From NCBI RefSeq assembly GCF_019037185.1, contig NZ_JAHHXM010000021.1:1-54632 (forward strand): a DNA stretch of 54,632 bases, written 5' to 3'. Numbering within the stretch: the stretch's first letter is position 1; the number at the start of each line of letters is the position of its first letter. The translations under genes and the position numbers were made by a program. The notes under the pieces were generated by a model. The model saw only the letters and a program-made list of their open reading frames with translations, was not told the DNA's origin and searched no databases. Below are positions 45,016 through 54,562 of this stretch, one piece after another. This stretch comes from Oceanobacillus caeni (GTDB taxonomy: Bacteria; Bacillota; Bacilli; Bacillales; Amphibacillaceae).

Positions 45016-46551
45016 TTATTCCCACTCAATCGTAGCAGGCGGCTTACTCGTCACATCATAAACCACTCGATTAATATGATCCACTTCATTCACAATACGT
45101 GTAGAGATTTTTTCCAAAACGTCCCAAGGGATACGTGCCCAGTCTGAAGTCATTCCATCAATCGATGTAACGGCACGGATACCAATGGTGTAATCATATG
45201 TTCTTGCGTCTCCCATTACGCCAACACTTCTAATATTAGGAAGAACGGTGAAGTATTGCCAGATATCACGATCTAGTCCTGCTAAAGCAATTTCTTCACG
45301 TAAAATAGCATCTGATTCACGAACCATTTCTAATTTTTCTTCCGTTACTTCTCCTAGAACACGAATGGCAAGTCCTGGACCTGGGAAAGGCTGACGCCAT
45401 ACGATATGATCCGGAATTCCTAATTGAGTTCCAAGTTCACGAACTTCATCTTTGAATAAAGTATTCAATGGTTCAATCAATTCAAATTGCATATCTTCTG
45501 GAAGTCCACCAACATTATGGTGTGATTTAATCGTTTGAGCTGTTTCTGTACCACTTTCAATAATGTCTGTATAAAGCGTACCTTGTGCTAAAAAGTCCAT
45601 ATCTTTTAGCTTAGCTGCTTCATCATCAAATACATAAATAAATTCGTTACCGATAATCTTACGTTTCTTCTCAGGATCGTCTACACCTTTAAGTTTAGAT
45701 AGGAAGCGATCTTTTGCATCGATTTTAATGATATTCATATGGAAATCATCTGCAAATACTTTCATTACATCATCCGCTTCATTTTTACGAAGCAAACCAT
45801 GGTCAACGAAAATACAAGTTAGTTGATCCCCAATCGCTTTGTGAATAAGCGCAGCAACAACAGAGGAGTCAACCCCACCACTTAGCGCACATAACACTTT
45901 TTTATCGCCAACTTTGCTCCTAATGTTCGCCATTTCTTGTTCGATAAAGTTTTCAATCGTCCAGTCCCCAGCACTCTCACATACATGAAATACAAAGTTT
46001 CTTAAAACATCATTTCCGTATTCCGAATGTCTTACTTCTGGATGGAACTGCACTCCGTATAATTTTTTATTCGTATTACTCATTGAGGCAATCGGGGTGG
46101 AGGAGCTTGTTGCATCCACTTGGAATCCCTCAGGAACAGCAGTTACTTTATCCCCGTGACTCATCCAAACCGTTTGACTAGCTGGAGTGTCTTTGAAAAG
46201 AACAGGTTGTCTTTCTAAATCAATAAGTGCTTTTCCATATTCACGGTTCTTCGATCTTTCTACCTTTCCACCATAATGAAGTGCCATCAATTGCATTCCG
46301 TAGCAGATGCCTAAAATAGGAATATCTAAATCAAAAATTCCTTCATCTGGACGGAAACTATTTTCCCCATATACACTATGCGGTCCACCAGAAAGAATAA
46401 TTCCCTTAGGATTTAATTTTTTAATTTCTTCTGCTGTCATTTTATGAGAGTGTAGTTCACTGTATACCCCAAACTCCCTAATTCGACGAGTAATTAATTG
46501 ATTGTACTGACTACCAAAATCAAGCACCAAAATCATTTCTTCATTTCCCAT
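45016..46551 (-). CDS. guaA: GMP synthase (glutamine-hydrolysing)
   Basis: Converts XMP to GMP with glutamine and ATP. The glutaminase domain has 'GICYGMQLM' (Cys) and 'VQFHPEV' (His, Glu); the ATP pyrophosphatase domain has the PP-loop 'SGGVDSSV'; the C-terminal dimerisation domain ends 'KPPATIEWE'. 511 residues. Preceded by a guanine-class riboswitch leader of about 250 nt, so GMP formation is feedback-controlled by guanine like pur and pbuG. Confidence 0.98.
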   Translation of the reverse strand: MGNEEMILVLDFGSQYNQLITRRIREFGVYSELHSHKMTAEEIKKLNPKGIILSGGPHSVYGENSFRPDEGIFDLDIPILGICYGMQLMALHYGGKVERSKNREYGKALIDLERQPVLFKDTPASQTVWMSHGDKVTAVPEGFQVDATSSSTPIASMSNTNKKLYGVQFHPEVRHSEYGNDVLRNFVFHVCESAGDWTIENFIEQEMANIRSKVGDKKVLCALSGGVDSSVVAALIHKAIGDQLTCIFVDHGLLRKNEADDVMKVFADDFHMNIIKIDAKDRFLSKLKGVDDPEKKRKIIGNEFIYVFDDEAAKLKDMDFLAQGTLYTDIIESGTETAQTIKSHHNVGGLPEDMQFELIEPLNTLFKDEVRELGTQLGIPDHIVWRQPFPGPGLAIRVLGEVTEEKLEMVRESDAILREEIALAGLDRDIWQYFTVLPNIRSVGVMGDARTYDYTIGIRAVTSIDGMTSDWARIPWDVLEKISTRIVNEVDHINRVVYDVTSKPPATIEWE

Positions 46552-46633
46552 AAAATTTGCTCCTATCTATTTAAAAAAGTAATCTTAAGCACCAATTCTA
46601 CAATTATTATTCCACGAAAATAAAAATTAAGTA

Positions 46634-46695
46634 AAAAAAACTTGAATTTCCCCTTTTCATAGTAAAAAACTAGAAAAAGGCAGAAATCCAAGTTT
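46634..46695 (-). terminator. Attenuator in the guaA leader
   Basis: On the minus strand AACTTGGATTTCTGCCTTTT pairs with AAAAGGGGAAATTCAAGTT and TTTTTT follows. A competing antiterminator uses GGCAGAAA (46714-46721) with TTTCTGCC (46679-46686); its 5' arm overlaps the P1 3' strand of the aptamer, giving ligand-dependent termination. Confidence 0.85.
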
Positions 46696-46719
46696 TCACC
46701 AAACCATTTAGATTTTCTG

Positions 46720-46790
46720 CCTTCATAGTCAGAGTATTTACGGTACTCCGGTAGAAACTTTCGAACCATATTATCGAGGATATACGAAAG
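46720..46790 (-). promoter_or_regulatory. Guanine-class purine riboswitch upstream of guaA
   Basis: Minus-strand core GTTTCTACCGGAGTACCGTA, P1 arms CCTTTCGTATA and GACTATGAAGG, and the guanine-type C in GACTATG. Confidence 0.95.
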
Positions 46791-46809
46791 GCCAAATACA
46801 ATTTCTTTT

Positions 46810-46838
46810 ATTCTACTAATCAACGTTTACTAGGTCAA
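46810..46838 (-). promoter_or_regulatory. guaA promoter
   Basis: TTGACC (46833-46838) and TAGAAT (46810-46815), 17-bp spacer on the minus strand. The -35 box overlaps the yebA stop. No PurBox is seen here. Confidence 0.75.
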
Positions 46839-49039
46839 CCCATTATGTGATTGATTAAATCTTTCCATAATTTCGTTAGTTCCACAGAATGTTTCTCAGG
46901 AAACTCATTTCTATAAAGAAGCTGTTCATAGTAATTCGTTAGTTTACCCATTTCACTTGTTCCGTAATGGTCATCTACCATTCTTGCAAATTCTCTTAAC
47001 GTCTGATCTGGCGCTTTTATATGACCGTTACGTTGTAAAAGCTTCATAACATGATGGTACGCTTCTTGGAATGTTTCTACGTCTGGGGTTTTATCCATTC
47101 TATACGTAACCCGCTTCGTTCGCAACTGATTTCTAAATAGATAAAGAAGCACTATTGCTATAACAACAATCACAATTAGAATAAGCCAACCCCAATTACC
47201 TAACCGGTTCATATCATGATTTTCCGGTAAAAGGTTAAGAGCTGTTTCCGCTCCTTCCTCTTCCTGCTCTGCCGTTACTTGCTCCTCTTCTTCTACGGAA
47301 TCTGCCGACGCGTCTAATGCCTCTTCGTCCGCTTCCGTGTCTACTTGAGATTCTCCTAAGTAAAAATCTGCTGAGTTAGAAAATCCCTGGGTTGGTTCAA
47401 ATGGCACCCAACCATATTCAGGAAAATATACTTCAACCCAAGAATGTGCATTGGCATTCGTAATTTGGTACTTATCCGGGTCATTGCCAGAGTTGCTTTC
47501 TACTAAATCATCACTTGTAAAGCCTTTTACCCATCTTGCAGGTATATCAAGGGTTCTAAGCATCACAACCATCGATGTGGAAAAATTATCACAGTACCCT
47601 ATTTTTGAATCAAATAAAAATTGATCCACATAATCCTGATTTCCCTGAGGTACTGGAATATCCTCCGTCTTGTATTCATATCCATTTTGGTTAAAATACT
47701 GTTCAATCGCCCTGGCTTTGTCATAACGATTCGATTCATTTGCCGTTATTTCTTCTGCTAAATCCACTACTCTATTTGGTAAGGTAGATGGCAATTGTGT
47801 ATATTTATCCAAAATATCTATAGGGTCTTCTTCTGAACTACTTTTCAATTGATTCATTGCAAAGGCTGGTTTGTCATATTGAATTTGATAAATCAAGCCG
47901 GAATTCGTATCATTTGTGGTTTGAACGGCACCAGAATTAGCATCTAATGAAAATACAGTTTGCGCGTCTTTTACGTCTTTAACTTGTTCGATTCCATATG
48001 GATACATTAATTTTTCAATCGATTGGTTATGAATTTCCACGGTTCCAGTTAATTTTTCCGTTTGGACTTGATCTGTAAATGTTTCTAAATCTATCTGACC
48101 ATTTACTTGTTCCACAAACGTTGGATTCTCCGATAACTCCCAGCCTTTTCCTGTATATAAATCCTTTGTTTCGATTCGCCAGTAATGTTGGTCATCGACA
48201 TAAGCTGTAAAAACAGGGCTTTTATCTGGGACAAATGACCCTCCAAGTCTAGAGTCATCCTCTCCATAACCTACTTTTTTAACCGTGTTACCAAAACTTT
48301 CCCCCGCCTCTTCAGCTGCACTAGAAATAAAAGGAACCGGATCCGGCCATTGTGGATCGATTTTCGGCGCAACAAATCCAATCAAAGTAGCAAAGCCGAT
48401 GATGGCCAAAAGTGGAAGCAACCAAGATTTTACCTTCTTCATCCACTCGAACCCAATCGAAACATGGGCAAATTCCTTTAACAAATTACAAATCGCTAAG
48501 GCAATTAAAGAAATAATAAATGCTCGTACAATCGATGTCGTTGCATCATACATGGTAAAAGTATCAAGTACGGTAATATAAATGAAGGTTAATAAAACAA
48601 ACAGAAAGATTCGCTTCGTTTGGACAAACCAATAATGAAGTAAATAACTCATTAAAGCGATTAAAATAAAAAATAAGAAACTACGAAAAGTCGAAGTCAA
48701 TGTATCGTAATTTTGAGAAATAAGGGCATCCACATTAAACGAAAACTCCTGAATCAATTGCGCTATCCAAGTGAGACTGAAAAGGGATGATTGATCAAAA
48801 TATAGCCAATGTATCAGAAAAAGAAGGACAATTCCTTTAACCGGAAATGACAACCACCACTTTATTTGTAGGAACGTGATAAGAAAACAGAAGTAAGCAT
48901 AGAAGATAAACACACGTATACTTTCCGTATCTGTCATATCATGTAAAGGATATAACCATTCCCAAAATAAAAAACAGCCACAGAGATATAAGAACGGGGT
49001 ATAGATCATAGTTGATTTACTTTTTAATAAAGCTTTCAT
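46835..49039 (-). CDS. yebA: TgpA-like transglutaminase membrane protein YebA
   Basis: A 734-residue protein: about seven hydrophobic segments in the first 230 residues, an extracytoplasmic DUF3488/transglutaminase region with 'GYCDNFSTSMVVMLR' (Cys) and 'NAHSWVEVYFPEYGW' (His), an acidic linker rich in Glu (about 580-610), another membrane segment near 635-655 and a cytoplasmic DUF4129-like tail. It normally works with the MoxR ATPase (yeaC) and DUF58 protein (yeaD) upstream. Here yeaD is truncated and no yeaC follows, so its partners are lost at this locus. Starts overlap by 4 bp with the yeaD remnant. Confidence 0.88.
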   Translation of the reverse strand: MKALLKSKSTMIYTPFLYLCGCFLFWEWLYPLHDMTDTESIRVFIFYAYFCFLITFLQIKWWLSFPVKGIVLLFLIHWLYFDQSSLFSLTWIAQLIQEFSFNVDALISQNYDTLTSTFRSFLFFILIALMSYLLHYWFVQTKRIFLFVLLTFIYITVLDTFTMYDATTSIVRAFIISLIALAICNLLKEFAHVSIGFEWMKKVKSWLLPLLAIIGFATLIGFVAPKIDPQWPDPVPFISSAAEEAGESFGNTVKKVGYGEDDSRLGGSFVPDKSPVFTAYVDDQHYWRIETKDLYTGKGWELSENPTFVEQVNGQIDLETFTDQVQTEKLTGTVEIHNQSIEKLMYPYGIEQVKDVKDAQTVFSLDANSGAVQTTNDTNSGLIYQIQYDKPAFAMNQLKSSSEEDPIDILDKYTQLPSTLPNRVVDLAEEITANESNRYDKARAIEQYFNQNGYEYKTEDIPVPQGNQDYVDQFLFDSKIGYCDNFSTSMVVMLRTLDIPARWVKGFTSDDLVESNSGNDPDKYQITNANAHSWVEVYFPEYGWVPFEPTQGFSNSADFYLGESQVDTEADEEALDASADSVEEEEQVTAEQEEEGAETALNLLPENHDMNRLGNWGWLILIVIVVIAIVLLYLFRNQLRTKRVTYRMDKTPDVETFQEAYHHVMKLLQRNGHIKAPDQTLREFARMVDDHYGTSEMGKLTNYYEQLLYRNEFPEKHSVELTKLWKDLINHIMG

Positions 49040-49375
49040 CTTATATCCACCTCAATTGGCCTTTTTACTAATTTTTCTTCCGTAATGATTTGGATCCCTA
49101 TTCCTTCCGTTTTAAATCGTTGTAACGTTAATCGATCAGCCTCAGAAATGAACGTGGATGATTGTATAAAAATGACCACAACCTGTTTCATTCGCTTACT
49201 CAATTGTTCCATCGTTTGTTTGAATATATCATCCATATAGGTCGTCATCACAAACACCATATCTCCATGGTTCATACGCGGAATTTGTTCCTTTAATCGT
49301 ACTCCAAATGACTGCCTTCCAGCTAGTTGGATTGTAGCCAAATGTTCCACCGCTTCATTAGTGGCTTAATAACAT
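49036..49375 (-). pseudogene. yeaD: 5'-truncated yeaD (DUF58 protein)
   Basis: The last 100 or so residues of a DUF58 protein ('NEAVEHLATIQLAGRQSFG', 'RMNHGDMVFVMTTYMDD'), directly upstream of yebA as in B. subtilis. The N-terminal three quarters are gone: upstream of about 49375 the DNA encodes a symporter in another frame. A GTG at 49350 could only start the fragment. Confidence 0.75.
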
Positions 49376-50423
49376 CACTAACAATAGTTGTAGAACCAGC
49401 AATAAAGAATGAATCTGCGCAAGAAAGAATCGTAGCAATTAATACGATAAACATGATAGCTCCAAACCAAAATGGAATAGAACCGAATATGACATCATAA
49501 TAAATAAGTTCTGGCTTGTCCGTTACAATGTTCAGACCAGCTTTAGCAAAGACTCCTATAAAGATGATAACCACTCCAGTAAGAAGTACAAAGAAACAAG
49601 CTAACCAGTTGGACATGACAGATACTTTAATATTTTTCGCTGCCCATACTCTTTGCCATGTATCTTGCCTTACTAATGTAGCTGCTCCAATGGTCAAAAA
49701 TGGTATAAGAATCTCTGCCACCCCAGCATTAGTTGGACTTAAAAAATCAGTCATTCCCAGAGAATTAACATTCACGGAGACATTTTCCCATCCACCAGTT
49801 AAAAAATAAACACAGACACCCAGGGCAATGATTCCAATGGTTTGAACGGTTCCCTGAATGGCGTCCGTCCAAATAACAGCTGTAAGTCCCCCTAAATAGG
49901 TTTTCAACGTGATAAATACACAAGATATTAAAATACCAATCGTCATATCCAAACCAAAAACAAGATTAAATACGGTTGCCATTGCTACAAATTGCATACC
50001 AGTAAGAGCACCTAAAGCAGCGATATTCCCAATAAATGCAGGGTATCGCGCTGCATTTCCATATCGATAGGCAGCATAGTCTCCAACAGAAAATAATTGT
50101 TGTTCATCTCCAACTTTTCGAACGCGCTTCACAAAAAACAATGTGAAGATTGCTAGTGAAAACGCAAGGGAAATAACTAGCCATATTCGTCCCATACCAA
50201 GTAGGTAGGCATCCGTCATAAACCCAAGTAAAGTAGATCCTCCTACAGCTCCACCGACTATTGTTAGAATCATCGGTGTAAGCGGCATCGCACGCCCACC
50301 CATATTATAAGATTCATACGTTCTTGCTTTTCTATAAAAATAGTATGAGTACCCAATAATACTGAAAGCGTATACAGTTAATAGTATTATTAATATTGGT
50401 TTTGCTGATTCATTAATTAGCAT
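49323..50423 (-). pseudogene. 3'-truncated sodium:solute symporter
   Basis: The first 360 or so residues of an SSS-family transporter (usual length 480-550): membrane segments start with 'ILIILLTVYAFSIIGYSYYF', 'GGAVGGSTLLGFMTDAYLLG' is the second-helix region, and 'LSCADSFFIAGSTTIVSDVI' matches the eighth-helix Na-site region (SADS in relatives). It ends in the yeaD remnant with a short wrong tail (RWNIWLQSN). It lies downstream of the amidohydrolase gene, probably as its former transporter partner. Confidence 0.82.
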
Positions 50424-50639
50424 CGTTTATTTCTCCTTTTAATAGGTTTTAAATGATATGCTTCACGATTTAAACATGTTGTTTCTGTCCGTAACTTTCA
50501 CTTAACTAACATATTGATATAAGCCATAAAAGATATAGCGTTTAAATTCCGTATTCCCTCAACTTTGATCTTAAAGGAATACTTCTTTGCATAACCTAAC
50601 TCGCACCATCCCAATCGGAAATGATGTGGGTTGTTTGAA

Positions 50640-50800
50640 TTGAGTATGTTTGAAGGCAGTCAAAACACATCAGTGGGGGTTTTCCTTCATCCCCCACTGA
50701 ATGTTATTTGAACTTATCAAGGCGCTACTGGCTGCCCGCTCCCACTTAGATCTCTTGTTTAAATCGACTTCGTGAAGTATGGTCTTACAGCCAGTTAAGA
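50640..50800. repeat. Palindromic intergenic segment
   Basis: TCAGTGGGGG and CCCCCACTGA form a hairpin (about 50669-50700), and ACTGGCTG/CAGCCAGT form a wider inverted repeat (about 50728-50796). Between the truncated symporter and the amidohydrolase genes. It may terminate amidohydrolase transcription or be an IS remnant. The rest of 50424-50810 shows no gene. Confidence 0.45.
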
Positions 50801-50810
50801 TGTGATAAGT

Positions 50811-52007
50811 TTATTTCAGTAATTTGAATGCTATATTGATAAATGCCTTTACACCTATTTCCAATGCATCTTCATCGATGGTATAACGCGGGTGGTGAAG
50901 CGGATACACCATGCCTTTTTCCTTGTTACCATCACCTACATAAAAGTAGGTCCCTGGAGCTTTCTGTAAAAATACAGAAAAATCTTCACCTGGCATAATC
51001 GCTTTTGCTTTTTGTACATTTTCCTCACCAAATACTTCAATGAGTGATTCACGGACTTGACCCGATACTTGTTCATCATTTATTACTGGAAGATACCCTT
51101 TTTTGTATTGGAATTCGTAAGTCGCTCCGTGCGCATCTGTAATTCCTTTGATGATTCGCTCCATTACATTTGGAATAGAGCCTAGAAGCTCCGTATTAAA
51201 ACTTCGAACCGTTCCACCTAATTCAATTGTCTCAGGAATGACATTATAAGCTGCAGTACTATCAACTGCACCGCTATTAATTTTGGTCACTGATAACGCT
51301 AGTACATCAAAAGGATCAGTATTTCTTGATACAATGTGCTGCAGATTAGAAACGACTTGGGAAGCAATGGCCAAGCTGTCAATGGTTTCGTGGGGGGAAA
51401 CGCCATGTCCGCCTTTTCCGATAATTTTAATATCGAAATTATCAACTGCGGATTGCATGGGTCCTGAATCTACAGCCAATGTGCCAGTCTCCATTGTAGG
51501 CAAAAGGTGTAAACCGATAACTTTATCAACACCATCCATCACGCCAGCCTCAACCATTTGTATTGCTCCTCCAGGAGGTAGCTCTTCTGCATGTTGGAAT
51601 AAAAATCGAATCTCCCCATTTATTTGATCCTTTAGACCGGATAAAATTTTAGCCGTACATAACAACATGGCCGTATGCCCGTCATGTCCACAAGCGTGCA
51701 TGACACCCGGATTTTTAGAAACGAATTCAAATGTATTTTCCTCCTGGATTGGTAAAGCATCCATATCGGCACGGAATGCGATTGTTTCCCCGGGGTGTTC
51801 ACCGACTAAGCGAGCCATTACACTTGTTGTTGTTGGACGTGTAACCTCAAGGTTCCCAAACGATTGCAGCGTATCATAAACAAACTGGGAAGTCTCCTCT
51901 TCATGGAAAGATAATTCGGGATTCTGATGTAAATGACGTCTCCATTTCACCATTTCTCCCTTATTTTGTTCGACAAAGCCTGCTATATCATCTTGTATTG
52001 CTGTCAT
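50811..52007 (-). CDS. M20 metallopeptidase / amidohydrolase
   Basis: A 398-residue M20D amidohydrolase (hippurate hydrolase, N-acyl-amino acid or IAA-amide type). 'MHACGHDGHTAML' carries two metal ligands, 'QHAEELPPGG' the catalytic Glu, 'GEDFSVFLQ' the later Glu, and 'HHPRYTIDEDAL' the last His. Start 52007 (MTAIQDD) has AAAGGAG 8 bp upstream. Expression is probably sigma-54 dependent because a -24/-12 promoter lies 76 bp upstream. The acylated substrate is unknown. Confidence 0.9.
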   Translation of the reverse strand: MTAIQDDIAGFVEQNKGEMVKWRRHLHQNPELSFHEEETSQFVYDTLQSFGNLEVTRPTTTSVMARLVGEHPGETIAFRADMDALPIQEENTFEFVSKNPGVMHACGHDGHTAMLLCTAKILSGLKDQINGEIRFLFQHAEELPPGGAIQMVEAGVMDGVDKVIGLHLLPTMETGTLAVDSGPMQSAVDNFDIKIIGKGGHGVSPHETIDSLAIASQVVSNLQHIVSRNTDPFDVLALSVTKINSGAVDSTAAYNVIPETIELGGTVRSFNTELLGSIPNVMERIIKGITDAHGATYEFQYKKGYLPVINDEQVSGQVRESLIEVFGEENVQKAKAIMPGEDFSVFLQKAPGTYFYVGDGNKEKGMVYPLHHPRYTIDEDALEIGVKAFINIAFKLLK

Positions 52008-52082
52008 TACCATTTCTCCTTTCCGATATCTTAGTTTCTGATGATGCACCCATTTATCATTGCTCAGCATCTGCAACTATAT

Positions 52083-52099
52083 ATGCAATTTTCATGCCA
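52083..52099 (-). promoter_or_regulatory. Sigma-54 (-24/-12) promoter of the amidohydrolase gene
   Basis: On the minus strand TGGCAT-N5-TTGCAT matches the SigL consensus TGGCAC-N5-TTGCW, with GG and GC 10 bp apart. It lies 76 bp before the amidohydrolase start. Confidence 0.85.
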
Positions 52100-52179
52100 G
52101 TATTAAATATCCTAATTACCGGAATAATGGACAAATTCAAACGGAATACAACTTATTTTCACGCGATAAAAGTAAAAGG

Positions 52180-52280
52180 TGAACCAAAATCAGCTCACTT
52201 CCCTCAACACTGATTTATATTTGGTTCATTTTTTATGAATACTTTGTGATAAAATATAATAATGATCCAAAAATGACTCA
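52180..52280. promoter_or_regulatory. Candidate enhancer sites for the sigma-54 activator
   Basis: TGA(A/T)CCAAA occurs three times: 52180-52197 (then ATCAGCTCA), inverted at 52210-52228, and 52263-52280 (then AATGACTCA). The sites are about 80-180 bp upstream of the -24/-12 promoter, the usual distance for an activator. The first two also form a 9-bp-arm hairpin. Confidence 0.5.
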
Positions 52281-52310
52281 TTAATACAGAAAAACGGTTT
52301 AAGGTGGGCT

Positions 52311-53732
52311 ATGATGATAGAAAAAAATATTGAAATTGAACAAATTTATTTTCTTAAAATTCTTAATTCACTCGATGATGCTATTTATATAACTGACAAG
52401 ACAGGCAAAACCTTGTGGATGAACGAAATAAATAAAAAAATATTCGAAAGTCATAAATCAAGAATGATCGGAAAAAGTGTGGCAGAACTAGAAAATGAGG
52501 GAGTATTTAATCCTTCTATCATAAAAAAAGTGATTGAAACAGGAAAAACCATTACAAAAGTACAAACACTGGTAAACGGAGAAAAATATATGACCACGGG
52601 CCATCTTATTTTGAGTGACGATGGAGATATCGAATATGTGGTCGCGCATGGCAGGAATATGAATAAAATTGCCTCCAGTGCTCCCCAGCTTGAACTCGGA
52701 GAAATTAATGCTCTTCTCCAACGCTATATTCAAGAATTCAGGAAATTAAATAAGGATAAACTGCTTAATAAAAATGGAACTACATTTGTTGGACAAAGCC
52801 AGTCATTTGTAAGACTTTCCGAAATAATTGAGACCGTTGCAAGTGTAGATACAACCGTTTTAATAACTGGAGAAACCGGCGTCGGAAAAAATATTGTCGC
52901 CCAACAAATTCATAACTTAAGCGAAAGGCATGATAAACCTTTTATCCATGTTAATTGTGCATCCATACCTGAAACCCTTATCGAATCTGAGCTTTTTGGC
53001 TATAGTAAAGGGGCTTTTACAGGGGCAAATACCGGTGGAAAGGTTGGTTTGATACAATTGGCCGAATCCGGCACTCTATTTCTTGATGAAATCGGTGAAC
53101 TTCCGCTTCATTTGCAATCTAAACTTCTTCAATTACTACAAAATAAAACATATAAGCCGATTGGCGCTTTACAAACAAAAAATGCAAACATTCGGATTAT
53201 CGCAGCGACGAATCGTCATTTAGAAACGATGATAGACGAAGGTACGTTTCGTAGGGATCTATTTTATCGTCTTAATGTTTTACCAATTACGATATTACCT
53301 CTACGCGAACGTAAAGAAGATATTTTTCCGCTTCTGCAGTTTTATTTAAATACGTTTAATACACGACATAAAAAAAATCGTTTTTTCACGATGGAAGCAA
53401 TTGAAATACTTCAAAATTATACATGGCCAGGAAATATTAGGGAATTGGAAAACTTTGTGGAGCAACTTGTCGTTATGGTCAAACAAGATGAAATTTCTTT
53501 ATCTGATCTTCCGGAACGATTCCACAAAGCAGAAACGGAAAATAAAGATCTACATTTACAGTTGCAAGGCGATACCTTACCTGAAATTTTGGATAATGTA
53601 GAAAGAGATATTATCAAGGAAGCATATAAACAGCACAAGTCCACAAGGAAAACAGCGCAATTTTTGGGGATTCCCCAATCTACTTTTATGAGAAGACTCA
53701 AAAAATATGGTATTGATACCAAAACTAATTGA
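52311..53732 (+). CDS. PAS-AAA+-Fis sigma-54-dependent activator
   Basis: A 473-residue enhancer-binding protein. An N-terminal PAS sensor (about residues 10-115), AAA+ domain with Walker A 'TGETGVGKN', the sigma-54 contact loop 'GAFTGA', Walker B 'LFLDEIGEL' and the Arg-finger region 'ATNRHLETMIDEGTFRRDL', and a C-terminal Fis-type HTH 'TRKTAQFLGIPQSTFMRRL'. AAGGTGGGCT precedes the ATG. It is divergent from the amidohydrolase gene and is its likely activator. Confidence 0.93.
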   Translation: MMIEKNIEIEQIYFLKILNSLDDAIYITDKTGKTLWMNEINKKIFESHKSRMIGKSVAELENEGVFNPSIIKKVIETGKTITKVQTLVNGEKYMTTGHLILSDDGDIEYVVAHGRNMNKIASSAPQLELGEINALLQRYIQEFRKLNKDKLLNKNGTTFVGQSQSFVRLSEIIETVASVDTTVLITGETGVGKNIVAQQIHNLSERHDKPFIHVNCASIPETLIESELFGYSKGAFTGANTGGKVGLIQLAESGTLFLDEIGELPLHLQSKLLQLLQNKTYKPIGALQTKNANIRIIAATNRHLETMIDEGTFRRDLFYRLNVLPITILPLRERKEDIFPLLQFYLNTFNTRHKKNRFFTMEAIEILQNYTWPGNIRELENFVEQLVVMVKQDEISLSDLPERFHKAETENKDLHLQLQGDTLPEILDNVERDIIKEAYKQHKSTRKTAQFLGIPQSTFMRRLKKYGIDTKTN

Positions 53733-53869
53733 TATAGAATAAAATCTAGTAGCTGTTCAATTGACTGCTCCTGAACGAAATAATGATATAATCAATCCTG
53801 TAGCATTCGACATAGGAATTTTCCAGAACGAAGAAAGAAATTTATTTATTTTATACAGGGAATGATTAT

Positions 53870-54562
53870 ATGAAAAAAACGATCCTTATCCTCTTGGCAA
53901 TAGCTGTTATCACCATATTTTTTGTTTTAAATCATACGAATGCAAAACAGGAAAACGCTAATTTTATATACGTAGCTTTAAATGGTAATGATCAAAATAA
54001 CGGTACGAAATCAAAACCATTTCGCACACTGAAAAAAGCTGCTTCAGAAGCAAAAGCGGGATCCACCGTATTCATTCGAAAAGGTACTTATAACGAAAAT
54101 CTCGTCGTTAAACATAGTGGGACAAAATCGAAGCCAATTACTTTCAAACCCTATAAAAACGAAAAGGTTATCCTTAGCGGAGAGGGTATGAAGGATGTTG
54201 AAGGGGATACATCCTTGGTTATGATAAACAATAAAAACTATATTACCATTAGTGGATTAACAATACAGGATTTAACAACCGATTTAGCAAATGAAACAGT
54301 AATGGGTATTCATGTAACAGGATCTAGCAGTCATATTACACTAGAAAATAACCACGTGCAGCGCATTAAAACCCATGCAGATGACGGGAATGGTCATGGG
54401 ATTGCAATATACGGAACTCGCCCAATGAAAGACATACATATTGCAAATAACACTGTGGAAAACTTAAAACTTGGTTCAAGTGAATCTATTGTACTTAATG
54501 GAAATATTAACGATTTTAAGGTGGAAAATAATCTCGTTCGCCGAAACAATAATATACCTTAA
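53870..54562 (+). pseudogene. 3'-truncated secreted parallel beta-helix protein
   Basis: A 230-residue protein with an N-terminal signal or anchor segment (residues 4-21), then 'GNDQNNGTKSKPFRTLKKA' (DUF1565 start) and beta-helix turns such as 'NNKNYITISGLTIQDL'. Relatives have 400 or more residues; here the frame ends 'RRNNNIP' where they continue. A polysaccharide-binding or lyase role is typical of the family. The stop coincides with the end of an opposing frame at the window edge. Confidence 0.7.

Noticed and set aside
46563-46823. 86-codon minus-strand frame before guaA
   Set aside because: It runs through the riboswitch aptamer and terminators of the guaA leader.
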